DNA of 64,000 nt from Chryseobacterium sp. JUb7 (lineage in GTDB: Bacteria; Bacteroidota; Bacteroidia; Flavobacteriales; Weeksellaceae). Within the stretch, counting starts at the first letter, position 1, and each line of letters opens with the position of its first letter. The translations under genes were made by a program, and so were the position numbers. Shown here one piece after another: positions 51,644-60,888 of this stretch. The stretch covers positions 639,336-703,335 of the forward strand of contig NZ_JANUFF010000002.1 of NCBI RefSeq assembly GCF_024806495.1, written 5' to 3'. The notes beneath the pieces were generated by a model. The model ran no database searches. It was not told the DNA's origin and worked only from the letters and a program-made list of their open reading frames with translations.

Positions 51644-51714
51644 CTGGAAAATAGGATTCGAACCTATGGCCTCCCGCGTCCAAGACGGGTAAACAACCAC
51701 CGTTATCTTTCCAG
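51644..51714 (-). tRNA. tRNA-Pro(TGG)
   Basis: Acceptor CTGGAAA/TTTCCAG perfect, anticodon loop CTTGGAC in CCCGT...GCGGG, T-arm ATAGG/TTCGAAT/CCTAT. Confidence 0.88.
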
Positions 51715-51720
51715 TTTTGC

Positions 51721-51779
51721 AGATTCACTTTAAAAATCTTCTCCGAGAGACAGTCGGATCTGAAATTTTCCGTGAATCT
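51721..51779 (-). ncRNA. stem-loop RNA element, divergent copy R5
   Basis: Stem AGATTCAC/GTGAATCT with an inner CTCTCGGAGAAGATTTTT that matches the loop of R1-R4 while the outer stem sequence differs. Confidence 0.45.
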
Positions 51780-51783
51780 TTGC

Positions 51784-51854
51784 GGTCTATGCGAGAATCG
51801 AACTCGCAGTTCCTGAGCGACAGTCAGGCAGGTTAGCCATTACCTCAATAGACC
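51784..51854 (-). tRNA. tRNA-Asp(GTC)
   Basis: Acceptor GGTCTAT/ATAGACC perfect, anticodon loop CTGTCGC in CTGA...TCAG, T-loop TTCGATT. Confidence 0.9.
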
Positions 51855-51862
51855 TTTTTTGC

Positions 51863-51946
51863 GGAGAGCAAAGGAATCGAACCTTCACTACTGTCGTAGA
51901 ACTCATTAGCAGTAAGCCGCAACAAACCAATATTTGCCTACTCTCC
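51863..51946 (-). tRNA. tRNA-Ser(GCT)
   Basis: Acceptor GGAGAGT/GCTCTCC, anticodon loop CTGCTAA, long variable arm (CTACGACAGTAG), T-arm GAAGG/TTCGATT/CCTTT. Confidence 0.88.
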
Positions 51947-51955
51947 TCTTTTTGT

Positions 51956-52028
51956 GATTCCGACAGGACTCGAACCTGTAGCCCTGGGTTTAGAAAACCC
52001 ATGCTCTATCCAATTGAGCCACGGAACC
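51956..52028 (-). tRNA. tRNA-Arg(TCT)
   Basis: Acceptor GGTTCCG/CGGAATC, anticodon loop TTTCTAA in GGGT...ACCC, T-arm ACAGG/TTCGAGT/CCTGT. Confidence 0.9.
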
Positions 52029-52123
52029 GTTAAATGTGAATTGTGAATAGTCAATTTGCTTTGCTTGTCAATTTTAAATTCATTTGTGAAACAAATTCAC
52101 CATTGACTTATTCACTTTTCTGT

Positions 52124-52196
52124 AATCCCAGAAGGATTCGAACCTTCAACCTTCAGTTTCGTAAACCGACGCTCTATCCAATTGAGCCATGAGATT
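52124..52196 (-). tRNA. tRNA-Arg(ACG)
   Basis: Acceptor AATCTCA/TGGGATT, anticodon loop TTACGAA in TCGGT...ACTGA, T-arm GAAGG/TTCGAAT/CCTTC. Confidence 0.9.
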
Positions 52197-52225
52197 GTTT
52201 TAATTTTTAAAATAAAAAACATAAA

Positions 52226-52252
52226 AAAGCGCCTCTTTTCGGGAGGCGCTTT
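52226..52252 (-). terminator. terminator of a small ORF
   Basis: AAAGCGCCTC with GAGGCGCTTT around TTTTCGG, T-run on the minus strand; it separates the 45-codon ORF from the tRNA cluster. Confidence 0.85.
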
Positions 52253-52275
52253 ATATTTTTAGACGTGTCAGTTTA

Positions 52276-52413
52276 TTAGCTGACCCATTTATATAAGCAC
52301 CTTTTATCCACAAATTCACTATCAAGAAGAATAATACAAGCATATCCTTGCCCCATCGGTTCTACACCGCGTTGTCTTGAAGATAAATTAGATATGTTAT
52401 GTAATTGTTTCAT
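52276..52413 (-). CDS. small protein, 45 residues
   Basis: MKQLHNISNLSSRQRGVEPM start, then GQGYACIILLDSEFVDKRC. It has its own terminator 24 bp downstream and an A-rich leader, as expected for a real gene. Two Cys and no membrane segment. No family recognised. A second ORF of similar size and design is at 52800. Confidence 0.5.
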   Translation of the reverse strand: MKQLHNISNLSSRQRGVEPMGQGYACIILLDSEFVDKRCLYKWVS

Positions 52414-52744
52414 TATATTCTTGTTATTTAAAAATTGTTTTTGTTGAAAGATTAAAAACTAGTTGCTTTCAATTTTCGGTTGCAAAGTAAAGATGATTTT
52501 TTTTAATCCGCAAATTTATTTTCAACACAACTAATTGTAAATCAATAAATTAAACCTAATATTTAGAGTAGAGGATTTCCGTCCGCAATATTTCGCAGAT
52601 GTCTTAAATACCTAAATGACTGTCTCTCATCGGGTTATTGATCACGCTTTATTTTCTTATTAATTGTTCATTTGTTATTAAATAATTTTCACTTTTATGG
52701 TTATTTTTTTTCATTCTAAATAATTTCTGCCCTAAAAACACAAA

Positions 52745-52769
52745 AAACGCCCCGATCATCGAGGCGTTT
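52745..52769 (-). terminator. terminator of a small ORF
   Basis: AAACGCC/GGCGTTT with inner CGAT/ATCG, T6 on the minus strand. Confidence 0.8.
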
Positions 52770-52799
52770 CTGCAGTATTTTGATTAAATTTTTACGAGT

Positions 52800-52928
52800 T
52801 TACAGTAAATAATTTTCAAAGCAAGCACATTTCGCCTCATCCGATATCATCCATTCATATCCAAACGATCCCTTTAGTACAGGGCGATCGCATAGATTTA
52901 AACTGATATGTGCTCTTTGTATTGTCAT
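52800..52928 (-). CDS. small protein, 42 residues
   Basis: Starts MTIQRAHISLNLCDRPVLKG and ends with a Cys-rich DEAKCACFENYLL. An own terminator follows 31 bp later. Not similar in sequence to the 45-residue protein but the same gene design, so both may be small stand-alone regulators, or peptide precursors. Confidence 0.5.
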   Translation of the reverse strand: MTIQRAHISLNLCDRPVLKGSFGYEWMISDEAKCACFENYLL

Positions 52929-53032
52929 AATTTTATTGGTGCAAAGATAAATGTTTTTCTTACTATTTTAATATATTTTGTGATTGACGAATAAAAAACT
53001 GGTAGCTTCGAGAACCTCAGCCTCCAAATTTT

Positions 53033-53308
53033 TCACGGATTTTTATTTTCATTTTCTTCATTCATAAATCTATCTAATTCTTCAAGATCGACAAACAAAT
53101 TTTCTTGATAAGCTCCTAAATTTTTGTGTTCAGAAGTTCTGATAATAACAATTTCTTTTGCCTCTGCTAATCCCAGATCAGGAAAAATTTCTTTTATTTT
53201 CTTTATTACAAAGATTGGAGACTTATATTTTTCCATTATTTCATCTACAATTTCATATGCACTTTTTCCTGCATGTTTTAAATGAAGATATTTGAATGTA
53301 TTATCCAT
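53033..53308 (-). CDS. small hypothetical, L7/L12-like C-terminal motif
   Basis: 91 residues. VIKKIKEIFPDLGLAEAKEI resembles the helix-loop-helix of the ribosomal L7/L12 C-terminal domain, which also occurs in stand-alone adaptor proteins. It follows the MoxR-system operon by 34 bp on the same strand. Function unknown. Confidence 0.55.
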   Translation of the reverse strand: MDNTFKYLHLKHAGKSAYEIVDEIMEKYKSPIFVIKKIKEIFPDLGLAEAKEIVIIRTSEHKNLGAYQENLFVDLEELDRFMNEENENKNP

Positions 53309-53342
53309 TTCGTGATTTTAGATATTTTTATTTTATAACAAA

Positions 53343-54371
53343 TCAATTCCTGAACATTCTATTCCTTCCTGTTTTATATCTGGAAATATCTTTTAAAATT
53401 ACCTGGTCATCAGGATTAAAATGTTTCAGTTCATTGACGATTTCAGAGCGCGTTGACACTTTTTCCGCAATGATATCATAGGCTACATTTCTTGATGCTT
53501 CCTGAAGTTTTGGATCTTTTTTAAACTCGTACTTCATTGCTTCAAGATAGATGATTTTTTTATCAGACGGTGTTTTTTCATACAGCTCCTGAATTTGCTG
53601 ACTGAGTTTTTTCAGGTCAAAAATATTCGCAAAATAATTATTCAGGCAATTCAATGGATCGGCATTCTCTTCCCAGCCTTTCAGCAAAATTTTCTGTGCC
53701 TCATCCGGCATTTCCATTTTTTGACGATAGATAAGAGACCCCTTCACCATTTGATAGTTATTTACATAATCATCAATCACCATCTGATAATATGTATTTG
53801 CACTTTCAACATCATTCATTTCTTTATACAGATCCCCGACTTTCTCTTTATGTTGAAGTTCCTTATAAAGATCGATTGCTTTTCTGTATTGTTTTGCATG
53901 TACATAACAGTCGGCAGCTTCCACTTTACTGTTGAGTCTTTTTAAGAAAACTGCGGCAGCTTCATTATAAAGTCCTCCTTCTTTTAATGTTTGTGCAGCA
54001 CGGTAATCATTTTTAAGTAAATTCATATACACTATTGCCGCTTTTTTATATTCCTTTTCAGCAATATGTTTTTGAGCAATCTCTTCGTATATACTTCTAA
54101 GCTTATCAAACAATGTAGTATCCAAATAAATTCCATTTCCCATCCCTCCGGAACTTCTGCCGGAAGGTGGTGGCACTGTATCTTTTTGCTTATCCTGTAA
54201 AACGACAATGATAAAAAATACAATAGCTCCTATGATAAGAAATAATACAAGGTTGCCCAAAACGCTGACAAGATCAGTCCTGGAAAGCTGTACCAATATT
54301 CCCACAAATTTAAGGGCTGCGAGAATAAAAAAAACAGTCAAAAACTTATCTAAAAATTTTTGTTTATTCAT
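53343..54371 (-). CDS. membrane TPR protein of the MoxR operon
   Basis: 342 residues: two N-terminal membrane spans (FLTVFFILAALKFVGILV, LVLFLIIGAIVFFIIVVL), a Pro/Ser/Gly linker, then TPR-like helices (YKKAAIVYMNLLKNDYRAAQ, YRKAIDLYKELQ). Its start overlaps the end of the preceding gene by eight bases. Probably a scaffold on the cytoplasmic side. Confidence 0.75.
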   Translation of the reverse strand: MNKQKFLDKFLTVFFILAALKFVGILVQLSRTDLVSVLGNLVLFLIIGAIVFFIIVVLQDKQKDTVPPPSGRSSGGMGNGIYLDTTLFDKLRSIYEEIAQKHIAEKEYKKAAIVYMNLLKNDYRAAQTLKEGGLYNEAAAVFLKRLNSKVEAADCYVHAKQYRKAIDLYKELQHKEKVGDLYKEMNDVESANTYYQMVIDDYVNNYQMVKGSLIYRQKMEMPDEAQKILLKGWEENADPLNCLNNYFANIFDLKKLSQQIQELYEKTPSDKKIIYLEAMKYEFKKDPKLQEASRNVAYDIIAEKVSTRSEIVNELKHFNPDDQVILKDISRYKTGRNRMFRN

Positions 54372-56079
54372 TTTTTCCAGATTTTAAAATTGTTTCATCT
54401 TCGTTGAACAAACGGTAAAGAACCACAGCAATGAATACTACCAGAATCCATATCAGCCAGTTGTATCCGAACATCGAAATCAAGGGATAAAAAATATACA
54501 ATATCATTCCTGCAAGCAGCGTCATCAAAAGTATTTTAATTCCCTGCGGCATATTATTTCCACCTATATCCAAGGGTTTATCTTTCACAAAATAAATATA
54601 AAACCCTACAGCTCCTCCTATTGAAAGCAGCAATAAAATAATTCCAGGAAAAGAAGCTCCTGATTCTCCAGAAGAATTATCATTGACTTTAAACATTTTT
54701 TTAAAAGAATTATCTTTATAAACAACAATGGGATCGATAGTATTGGCCGTTCCGTATATATTCATCAGAGAATCTGTGATCGCCATTCTCCGTTTTTCCA
54801 ATATCTCATCAATTAACAGTCTTCTCGAATCTTTGGAAATAGTATTATATTTTTTAATAGAATCTGAGATTTTTTTTCTATAAAATTTTGTTTTTCTGTC
54901 GACATATTCTGTAATTTTTTCATTGTAAATTACTTTAAGTGAGTCTCGTGACTGTTTTTCCCTGATTCTGTATCCTTCAATTTCCCAATTTAATGCAGAA
55001 GGGATTTCTCCCGAAGAATTTTTTGCCATTGCAGCATTATAGGCGGCTATCAGTTTTCCACGCTCTTTCCGGTACAAAGAATCAATTTTTAAATCAATTT
55101 CCGTAAATCCTGATTCAAATGCCAATGTTGCCATCTTCTCATCGTTAGTGGGAGCTGTTTCAACGGTAGAATCACTGTAAAGATCAACTGATTCAGATCT
55201 TATTCTGCTTTTATTATCCGAACCAATAGCAAATCCCACCACAATAATCAGAAGCAGTAATGCCACAAGAATTTTATGATAATCCTTTGATTTTCTTTTC
55301 GGCGGATCATTTTGTACCGGCTGAATACTATCTCCATCCGAAAGTCCGTTTCCAAAAAGACCAGCAAACCAACTTGGATCGAAATTAAAATTACCGAACC
55401 CATCCCCTCTGAAAGTTCCGCCGATATCTAAAGGAATTCCAAGATATACCGCCCGTTCAGGGTATTTGGTAATATAAGCAAGATATTTTTCAATTTCTTC
55501 CTGGTTACCGGCCATAAGCTTCTTTTTATCGAACGGCAGATTCTTCATCCATTCTTCATCAGTCTGAGGCTTTTGAAGCTCCTCCAACAGGCTGTCATCA
55601 TTCATCTCAACCAAAAAAGTTTTGATATGCTGAGGAATGGTGACTCCGTTCAGGGGTTTTCTTACCCTCTCTTCAGCTTTCGGAGATTCCTGCAATACAG
55701 ATACCCAGTCTATGGCTTCTTTTAACTTCACCAATCCAAATTTAGGATGAATGATTAAAAATTCCGCATTTATATGTTGCCAGTCTTCTGCGTTTATTTT
55801 AGGATAAAAATCAGTGTTTTCAGGGATAAACAACTTATTATCAAAACACTGAAAATAAGCATTTTTTCCAACCTCTGTCGGAACATTCTGATTAAAAATC
55901 AAAAAACAGCCATACAGAATATTCGATTCATTGGACGGAACAGCAAAAGACTTTACCGCATTGATATCAATCCCCAGAGCATCGATTTCCCTAAACCACA
56001 CCAACGGAGAAGAGCCTTTGATTAAAAGTCCTTTTCTCGGATATCTATTTTTTGGAAATGGTTTAATTCTCAACTCCAT
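54364..56079 (-). CDS. MoxR-vWA system membrane protein
   Basis: 571 residues. The N-terminal ~250 (LRIKPFPKNRYPRKGLLIKG, WVSVLQESPKAEERVRKPLN) looks like one of the bpX-type domains of MoxR-vWA-beta-propeller ternary systems. Then a membrane span (ILVALLLLIIVVGFAIGS), a helical Asp/Ser-rich region, and three more spans near the end (IILLLLSIGGAVGFYIYFV and after). Overlaps the neighbouring genes at both ends. Confidence 0.7.
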   Translation of the reverse strand: MELRIKPFPKNRYPRKGLLIKGSSPLVWFREIDALGIDINAVKSFAVPSNESNILYGCFLIFNQNVPTEVGKNAYFQCFDNKLFIPENTDFYPKINAEDWQHINAEFLIIHPKFGLVKLKEAIDWVSVLQESPKAEERVRKPLNGVTIPQHIKTFLVEMNDDSLLEELQKPQTDEEWMKNLPFDKKKLMAGNQEEIEKYLAYITKYPERAVYLGIPLDIGGTFRGDGFGNFNFDPSWFAGLFGNGLSDGDSIQPVQNDPPKRKSKDYHKILVALLLLIIVVGFAIGSDNKSRIRSESVDLYSDSTVETAPTNDEKMATLAFESGFTEIDLKIDSLYRKERGKLIAAYNAAMAKNSSGEIPSALNWEIEGYRIREKQSRDSLKVIYNEKITEYVDRKTKFYRKKISDSIKKYNTISKDSRRLLIDEILEKRRMAITDSLMNIYGTANTIDPIVVYKDNSFKKMFKVNDNSSGESGASFPGIILLLLSIGGAVGFYIYFVKDKPLDIGGNNMPQGIKILLMTLLAGMILYIFYPLISMFGYNWLIWILVVFIAVVLYRLFNEDETILKSGKNE

Positions 56080-58462
56080 AACTCAATACCTGATCTATAA
56101 ATTTATGTAAATAATCTTCTGACATTTCCTGTATTGTTTTCACTTTTAGCAATGTGCTTTCCGGTAAATAATATTCAGATCCTCCAAACTCAGTTTCCGT
56201 TGCCAGAGCGGCAGCACTAAACTCTACAGTCGGCATATAAAATATAGGAATATTAGCATTAATACTTCTAAAAGTGAGCATTCCCCTGGCATCAGCAATA
56301 ATTTCGCTTCCGTCTGAAAAAGTAAATTTATTTTTATTCTGACTGGCAGTTAATTTCATCGGCGATTTATTCCTGTATAAACAGATCGAATTGTTATACA
56401 TTGTTATCAGCTCACTTTTTGAAATCACCAGATTATCGTTTTTATTAATTCCTATCTGAGTAAAATTGCTTAAAATATTATGTTTATTATTCAGTAATTT
56501 TTCAACTTCAATTTTTACTTTAGCAGCATTTTTTTCAATTTCCGGATCGTTATCAACTAACTCCACAGCAACATCTCCTTCCACATTAATTTCAAAGAAC
56601 CGATCTGATTTATCACCATATAAATAGAAATGCTTATTGAAATAGATCAATTCAAAATGAGCAGGAATGTGCTGCCCCGTCATATTCATTTCAGAATATT
56701 CCTTTGTATTCAAGTTAAGTTTCGAAAGCAGTTTTTTATCCGATTGATATTGGCATAGAATAAATTCGTGTTGCTTGTTTCTTGCCAGCGCAAACTTTCC
56801 TTTATCTTTTACTGAAATTTCATCAAACAGCACGGAACATCCCCGGAATGTCCTGTAATTGTCATAGTAACTTTTGTTATAATAATTATCTGATAAATAA
56901 GTTCTTAAGAGCTGTTTTTTACTACTCAGAATAAAATACTCTCCTTCATACAGTAACCTTGCAATCTGATTCTGAGGAGAAGGAAATAATATCGGATAAT
57001 TTTGAGGAACGTCGGTCTTATCTCCTTTCTGAGTCGGATTATTGGTTCTCTTTTGTTTATTCTTAGGTGGATTTGCCCACAATTCCTGTAACGGGAGTAC
57101 AATTTTCTGAATATGTTTTCTTGCTCCCTGATGATGTTTATAAAAATTCAGCTCACCATCAGATGATGTGGTGATTAAAAATTTAAGTTTATCCCTGTTT
57201 TGCTGAATTACTTTCTGTAATTTTTCATGAGCCAAATTCTCATGATGGGTTATAAAAAATACTTCCAGATCTTTTTGGGTATGTATTTTTTGAAAAAAAG
57301 TCTCCAAAGTCTCCGAAATATCTAAAATTCCGCTTACGAGATTCAGATTTTCTATAACTTCGCTTACGTTATTCAGAGAAATGGGAATACTGGTCTGTCC
57401 CAATGCAAAAACTTTACATTCTGAATGTGCTTTCGGATGTTTGATCACCGAAATTGCCGATGCAAAGGCCAAAACCTTTGGTGTCCCCCAGTTTTTCAGA
57501 GAAGTATCTATTAAAATTATCCTTTCAAAAACATTCTCTTCAGGCGGAATTTCCCGTTGAATATACAATGCTTCATTATTCGCAACACGGTTCATGAAAA
57601 CGTCATCTTCATTGGCAAATTCAGACAGAAGCATCCTGTGAAACTCGCCTTTATTTGCCATATCCGAAATTCCTCCAATCGGTTGTTCGCCAGGTGAAAG
57701 ATGGCGCATGGGGATTTTCAGACCGCTCCAGATTCTTTTAATTAAGCTTCCTACCTGAAAAGTTTTAGGCTCTTCAGTCAATTCTTCAATAAAATCTCCG
57801 TTGGATTCTGCTGTCACCACTTCATCTGCGATTTCCTCATCAAGCTCCGGCTCACCGACAATTCCCTGCATGGCATGGACGATAGATTCTGTTGTAGGAT
57901 ATTTTTTATATAGTAAAGACAGCGTACGGATATCTTTTGATATCACAGAATCAGTCAGCGGAACTTTGATGGCAGCATGAAATAGTTCCTGAGGACCTCT
58001 GTTGAAAACTTTTATGATGTATTCAGATTTTTCAGCAGACAGCAAATAATGTGAATCTTTAAAAATGGTCTGAAAAAGATTGACTCTGTTTTGACCTTTT
58101 TTAAGGGATTTCCCTATTTTACTGATATTTTCTAAAAACAGACAGGCATCCCTGATATTATCATTGATCTGGTTTTCTCCATCTTTTTTTAAATTTCTTA
58201 AAAAATAAAAAACTCCATCAAGGTTTAAGTATCCTTCCTGAGTAGCATATATCACTAAAAGTAAAGAACCTAAAGGCGGAATTCCCTGGCTCTGCAATTC
58301 TTTTAAAATCTCAATAATATAAGGTCTGTAGGCAATCGTCCCTACATTCGGAATTGAAATAAGGTTATTTTCATGATACCCGGAATTATCACGGATATCA
58401 TTATCCGTCACCCATTCCCAGAAATAATTTTCATACGATTGGAAATATTCTATCAGTTCCAT
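56063..58462 (-). CDS. vWA and beta-propeller protein of the MoxR system
   Basis: 799 residues. A vWA domain sits mid-protein with FERIILIDTSLKNWGTPKVL, a degenerate MIDAS (DTSLKNW where DxSxS is usual). The C-terminal third (YILFPSPQNQIARLLYEG, FALARNKQHEFILCQYQS, LIYFNKHFYLYGDKSDRF) has the repeat character of a beta-propeller. This pairing with a MoxR ATPase defines the ternary systems described by Kaur, Burroughs, Iyer and Aravind. Overlaps both neighbours. Confidence 0.75.
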   Translation of the reverse strand: MELIEYFQSYENYFWEWVTDNDIRDNSGYHENNLISIPNVGTIAYRPYIIEILKELQSQGIPPLGSLLLVIYATQEGYLNLDGVFYFLRNLKKDGENQINDNIRDACLFLENISKIGKSLKKGQNRVNLFQTIFKDSHYLLSAEKSEYIIKVFNRGPQELFHAAIKVPLTDSVISKDIRTLSLLYKKYPTTESIVHAMQGIVGEPELDEEIADEVVTAESNGDFIEELTEEPKTFQVGSLIKRIWSGLKIPMRHLSPGEQPIGGISDMANKGEFHRMLLSEFANEDDVFMNRVANNEALYIQREIPPEENVFERIILIDTSLKNWGTPKVLAFASAISVIKHPKAHSECKVFALGQTSIPISLNNVSEVIENLNLVSGILDISETLETFFQKIHTQKDLEVFFITHHENLAHEKLQKVIQQNRDKLKFLITTSSDGELNFYKHHQGARKHIQKIVLPLQELWANPPKNKQKRTNNPTQKGDKTDVPQNYPILFPSPQNQIARLLYEGEYFILSSKKQLLRTYLSDNYYNKSYYDNYRTFRGCSVLFDEISVKDKGKFALARNKQHEFILCQYQSDKKLLSKLNLNTKEYSEMNMTGQHIPAHFELIYFNKHFYLYGDKSDRFFEINVEGDVAVELVDNDPEIEKNAAKVKIEVEKLLNNKHNILSNFTQIGINKNDNLVISKSELITMYNNSICLYRNKSPMKLTASQNKNKFTFSDGSEIIADARGMLTFRSINANIPIFYMPTVEFSAAALATETEFGGSEYYLPESTLLKVKTIQEMSEDYLHKFIDQVLSYGVEN

Positions 58463-59196
58463 TCTCTTGCTTTTTCAGTCAGGCGAAACGAGCTTACGGA
58501 CAATTTTCGGAAATCATTTTTACTAAGCTGTAAAACACTTCCGTCTTCGTTCCATAAAAGCCAATGTTCCTGATTTGCATTATATTTTCTCTGTAATAAA
58601 GCGCTTAGATTTTTAAATTCAAAATCAAAACCTGTTGGTAAAAGATGTCCGTCTTTCGTCCAGTATGTTTTTCCGGGAAAGCTTAACAGTGGAGTTCCCA
58701 GGAATAGTGCTTTATCATTAATCACGATCCAGCTCATTTTTTCTGCTTTGAATTTGGGTAAAGCTATAATGGTTTCTTTAATTTCAACTATTGAACTTAG
58801 CAAAGCATTTGCAGGTCGTTCCTCTTCACTTGGCTGTAATCTGACTTCAATTTTCTCATCGATTCCAAAAAAATTCTGATTGGAGGGAGGAAAAGTTAAT
58901 CTTAAAGCTCTGTCAATTGGTGTCCAAAACAACGCTGTCCGCACTTTTTGGCTCGGCACCAGGGCATCCTTCCGAAATAAAAGTCCCTCTCTTAACTCGT
59001 ACAATAAAAAATCAGGAAACTGCCTGATTTGAGACGAAGCAGCCTGTTCATCAGTAAAACCTTTCATCCAGATCACTTCTTCTTCCAAAGCAATCTGAAT
59101 GTTTTTCCAGTCACGAATCGAGCCTAAAAAATCTTCATTAGCCCTGGGAAGTTCTGCCCAAAACTCTTTTATACCGTTTGAAGAATCTTTTGCCAT
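58453..59196 (-). CDS. MoxR-vWA system component
   Basis: 247 residues, soluble, Trp-rich beta type: KEFWAELPRANEDFLGSIRD, LFLGTPLLSFPGKTYWTKDG, and WLLWNEDGSVLQLSKNDFRK. Probably another bpX-type domain of the ternary system; I cannot assign which. Ten-base overlap with the vWA gene and 28-base overlap with the MoxR gene. Confidence 0.65.
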   Translation of the reverse strand: MAKDSSNGIKEFWAELPRANEDFLGSIRDWKNIQIALEEEVIWMKGFTDEQAASSQIRQFPDFLLYELREGLLFRKDALVPSQKVRTALFWTPIDRALRLTFPPSNQNFFGIDEKIEVRLQPSEEERPANALLSSIVEIKETIIALPKFKAEKMSWIVINDKALFLGTPLLSFPGKTYWTKDGHLLPTGFDFEFKNLSALLQRKYNANQEHWLLWNEDGSVLQLSKNDFRKLSVSSFRLTEKAREWN

Positions 59197-60302
59197 AGAC
59201 TTTCGATTTCCTGTTGAATATATTGTTTCTGTTCAGGATTTTTGATCCAGTCGCAGCGCGTCTGAAGATATCTTAATTTATCTTTAATTACATTTTGTTC
59301 TTCAAAACTCAAGGTCTCACTGTTCCATTTTTCCACTAAAATTTTAACATCTTTCATCACCTCTTCCGGATTCGGGGTTTTGTTTTGTAAAGCCTGTGGA
59401 TGAGATTTTGGGTTATCATCTTTTTCGATCGTTCTGTTGATCATTCCTTCAAGAATCTCAATTTGCTCTTCGGTATCCCAAATATGCTTCAATACCCATA
59501 AATCAGAAAGAATAGCTTCATTCCGTCCACAAATTAAAGCACTTGCAGCGATTAAATTCTGAAGCTTTACAGCTCTACGGTCTGAAATAGCAATTCCTGT
59601 ATTCCGAAGACTGATAATCGTGTTAAGATAAACTTCATAAATAGGTCTGAGATCAATTGTTTTACACTTATTCTGAAGTTCCCTGATCTCCTGTGAAAGA
59701 ATTTCAGGTGTTTCTGTATCTACACTATTTTCAAGCTTTCTACCTGCTAAAAGAACCTGCTGAAGAAGATCCGGATTCACATAATCGACATTAATTCTGA
59801 TCAGAAAACGGTCAAACAAAGCGTTCAGTGTTTCATCTTCAGGAAGAACGTTACTTGCTCCCACAAACATTAATGCCGGAAGATGTTTTGTCTCTTTTCC
59901 TCTCTTAAAAATCTTTTCGTTTAAAGCCATTAAAAGCGAATTCAAAATGGCAGAATTTGCATTGAAAATCTCATCCAGAAAAACCATTGACGCTTCCGGC
60001 ATCATTCCTTCTGTATTGGTCAGCAATTCACCTTCTTTTAATTTTCTGATATCGAAAGGTCCGAAAATTTCATTCGGTTCTGTGAAACGGGTTAAAAGAT
60101 ATTCAAAGTTTTTGCCGTCTTTTACGGTTTTTGCCAAGGTCCTTACAATGGCAGATTTTGCGGTTCCGGGAGGGCCGTATAAAAAGGCATTTTCTCTTGC
60201 CAGTAAGCATATTCCCAATAAATCGACTACGTCATTTTTACCTATAAAAGTATCTTTAACGTACGTAAGAACTGCATTTAATTTTTCTATATTTTGAGTC
60301 AT
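59169..60302 (-). CDS. MoxR-type AAA ATPase
   Basis: 377 residues. Walker A GPPGTAKSAIVRTLA, Walker B ASMVFLDEIFNAN, sensor-1 MFVGASNVLPEDE, and the arginine-finger region LNALFDRFLIRINVDYV. MoxR ATPases act as chaperones that load metal or remodel vWA partners. The central ATPase of the operon. Confidence 0.9.
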   Translation of the reverse strand: MTQNIEKLNAVLTYVKDTFIGKNDVVDLLGICLLARENAFLYGPPGTAKSAIVRTLAKTVKDGKNFEYLLTRFTEPNEIFGPFDIRKLKEGELLTNTEGMMPEASMVFLDEIFNANSAILNSLLMALNEKIFKRGKETKHLPALMFVGASNVLPEDETLNALFDRFLIRINVDYVNPDLLQQVLLAGRKLENSVDTETPEILSQEIRELQNKCKTIDLRPIYEVYLNTIISLRNTGIAISDRRAVKLQNLIAASALICGRNEAILSDLWVLKHIWDTEEQIEILEGMINRTIEKDDNPKSHPQALQNKTPNPEEVMKDVKILVEKWNSETLSFEEQNVIKDKLRYLQTRCDWIKNPEQKQYIQQEIESLWQKILQTV

Positions 60303-60312
60303 TAGTTACATT

Positions 60313-60888
60313 TTAAAATTTCCACCATTTTTTCTTTTCCGGTTTTTCTTCTTTATTTTCTGCGGTCTCATTTCTTTTTTTAGAAGAAAAGGAGATTCTC
60401 TGATAAGCATCGGTAATATCAAAATACAATTCAGATCCGTCTTCTAATGTTAAAACATCCAGATATTTACCTTCATTTTGCATTAACTTCTGCTGAGTAT
60501 ACTTTTTTCTTAAATGGAGCTGTAGAAAATCAGCTTCATCAGAAATTCTAATCACAATATATGGATTCTGTAATGTTCCGTCTCCTGTCTTTTCAATACC
60601 GCTCAGAATATTATGACAGATGAACATCACACTGTCTGCTGCTTTCGTATTTCCAGCTTGCTTTAAAGAAAAGTATTTTATAAAATGAGCCCTTGGACTT
60701 AACAGTACATTAATGTTAACATAATAATTAAGTTTTTCATACTCTTTATTTTCAAACAACTGTTCCATGATTTCTAAATCATCAGAATAAGGATTGTAAT
60801 CCGGGTTGGTTACAATCAATTCTCTTGATTTCAGAAAATTTTCTTTTGTAGGGTCTTTTATAAAATCAAATACTGTTTCCTGGCTCAT
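60313..60888 (-). CDS. small component of the MoxR operon
   Basis: 191 residues, soluble, ends in a basic KKRNETAENKEEKPEKKKWW tail. LYFDITDAYQRISFSS and LTLEDGSELYF suggest a small beta domain. DUF4919-like secreted proteins share an N-terminal pattern (FIKDPTKENFLKSRELIVTN), but I cannot be sure. Overlaps the upstream gene by 23 bases. Confidence 0.6.
   Translation of the reverse strand: MSQETVFDFIKDPTKENFLKSRELIVTNPDYNPYSDDLEIMEQLFENKEYEKLNYYVNINVLLSPRAHFIKYFSLKQAGNTKAADSVMFICHNILSGIEKTGDGTLQNPYIVIRISDEADFLQLHLRKKYTQQKLMQNEGKYLDVLTLEDGSELYFDITDAYQRISFSSKKRNETAENKEEKPEKKKWWKF

Noticed and set aside
51787..52002. 71-codon ORF on the minus strand
   Set aside because: It overlies tRNA-Asp, tRNA-Ser and tRNA-Arg genes.
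32538..52200. Prophage
   Set aside because: Ligases, phosphoesterase and tRNAs are phage-like, but no capsid, terminase, tail, lysis or integrase gene is seen.
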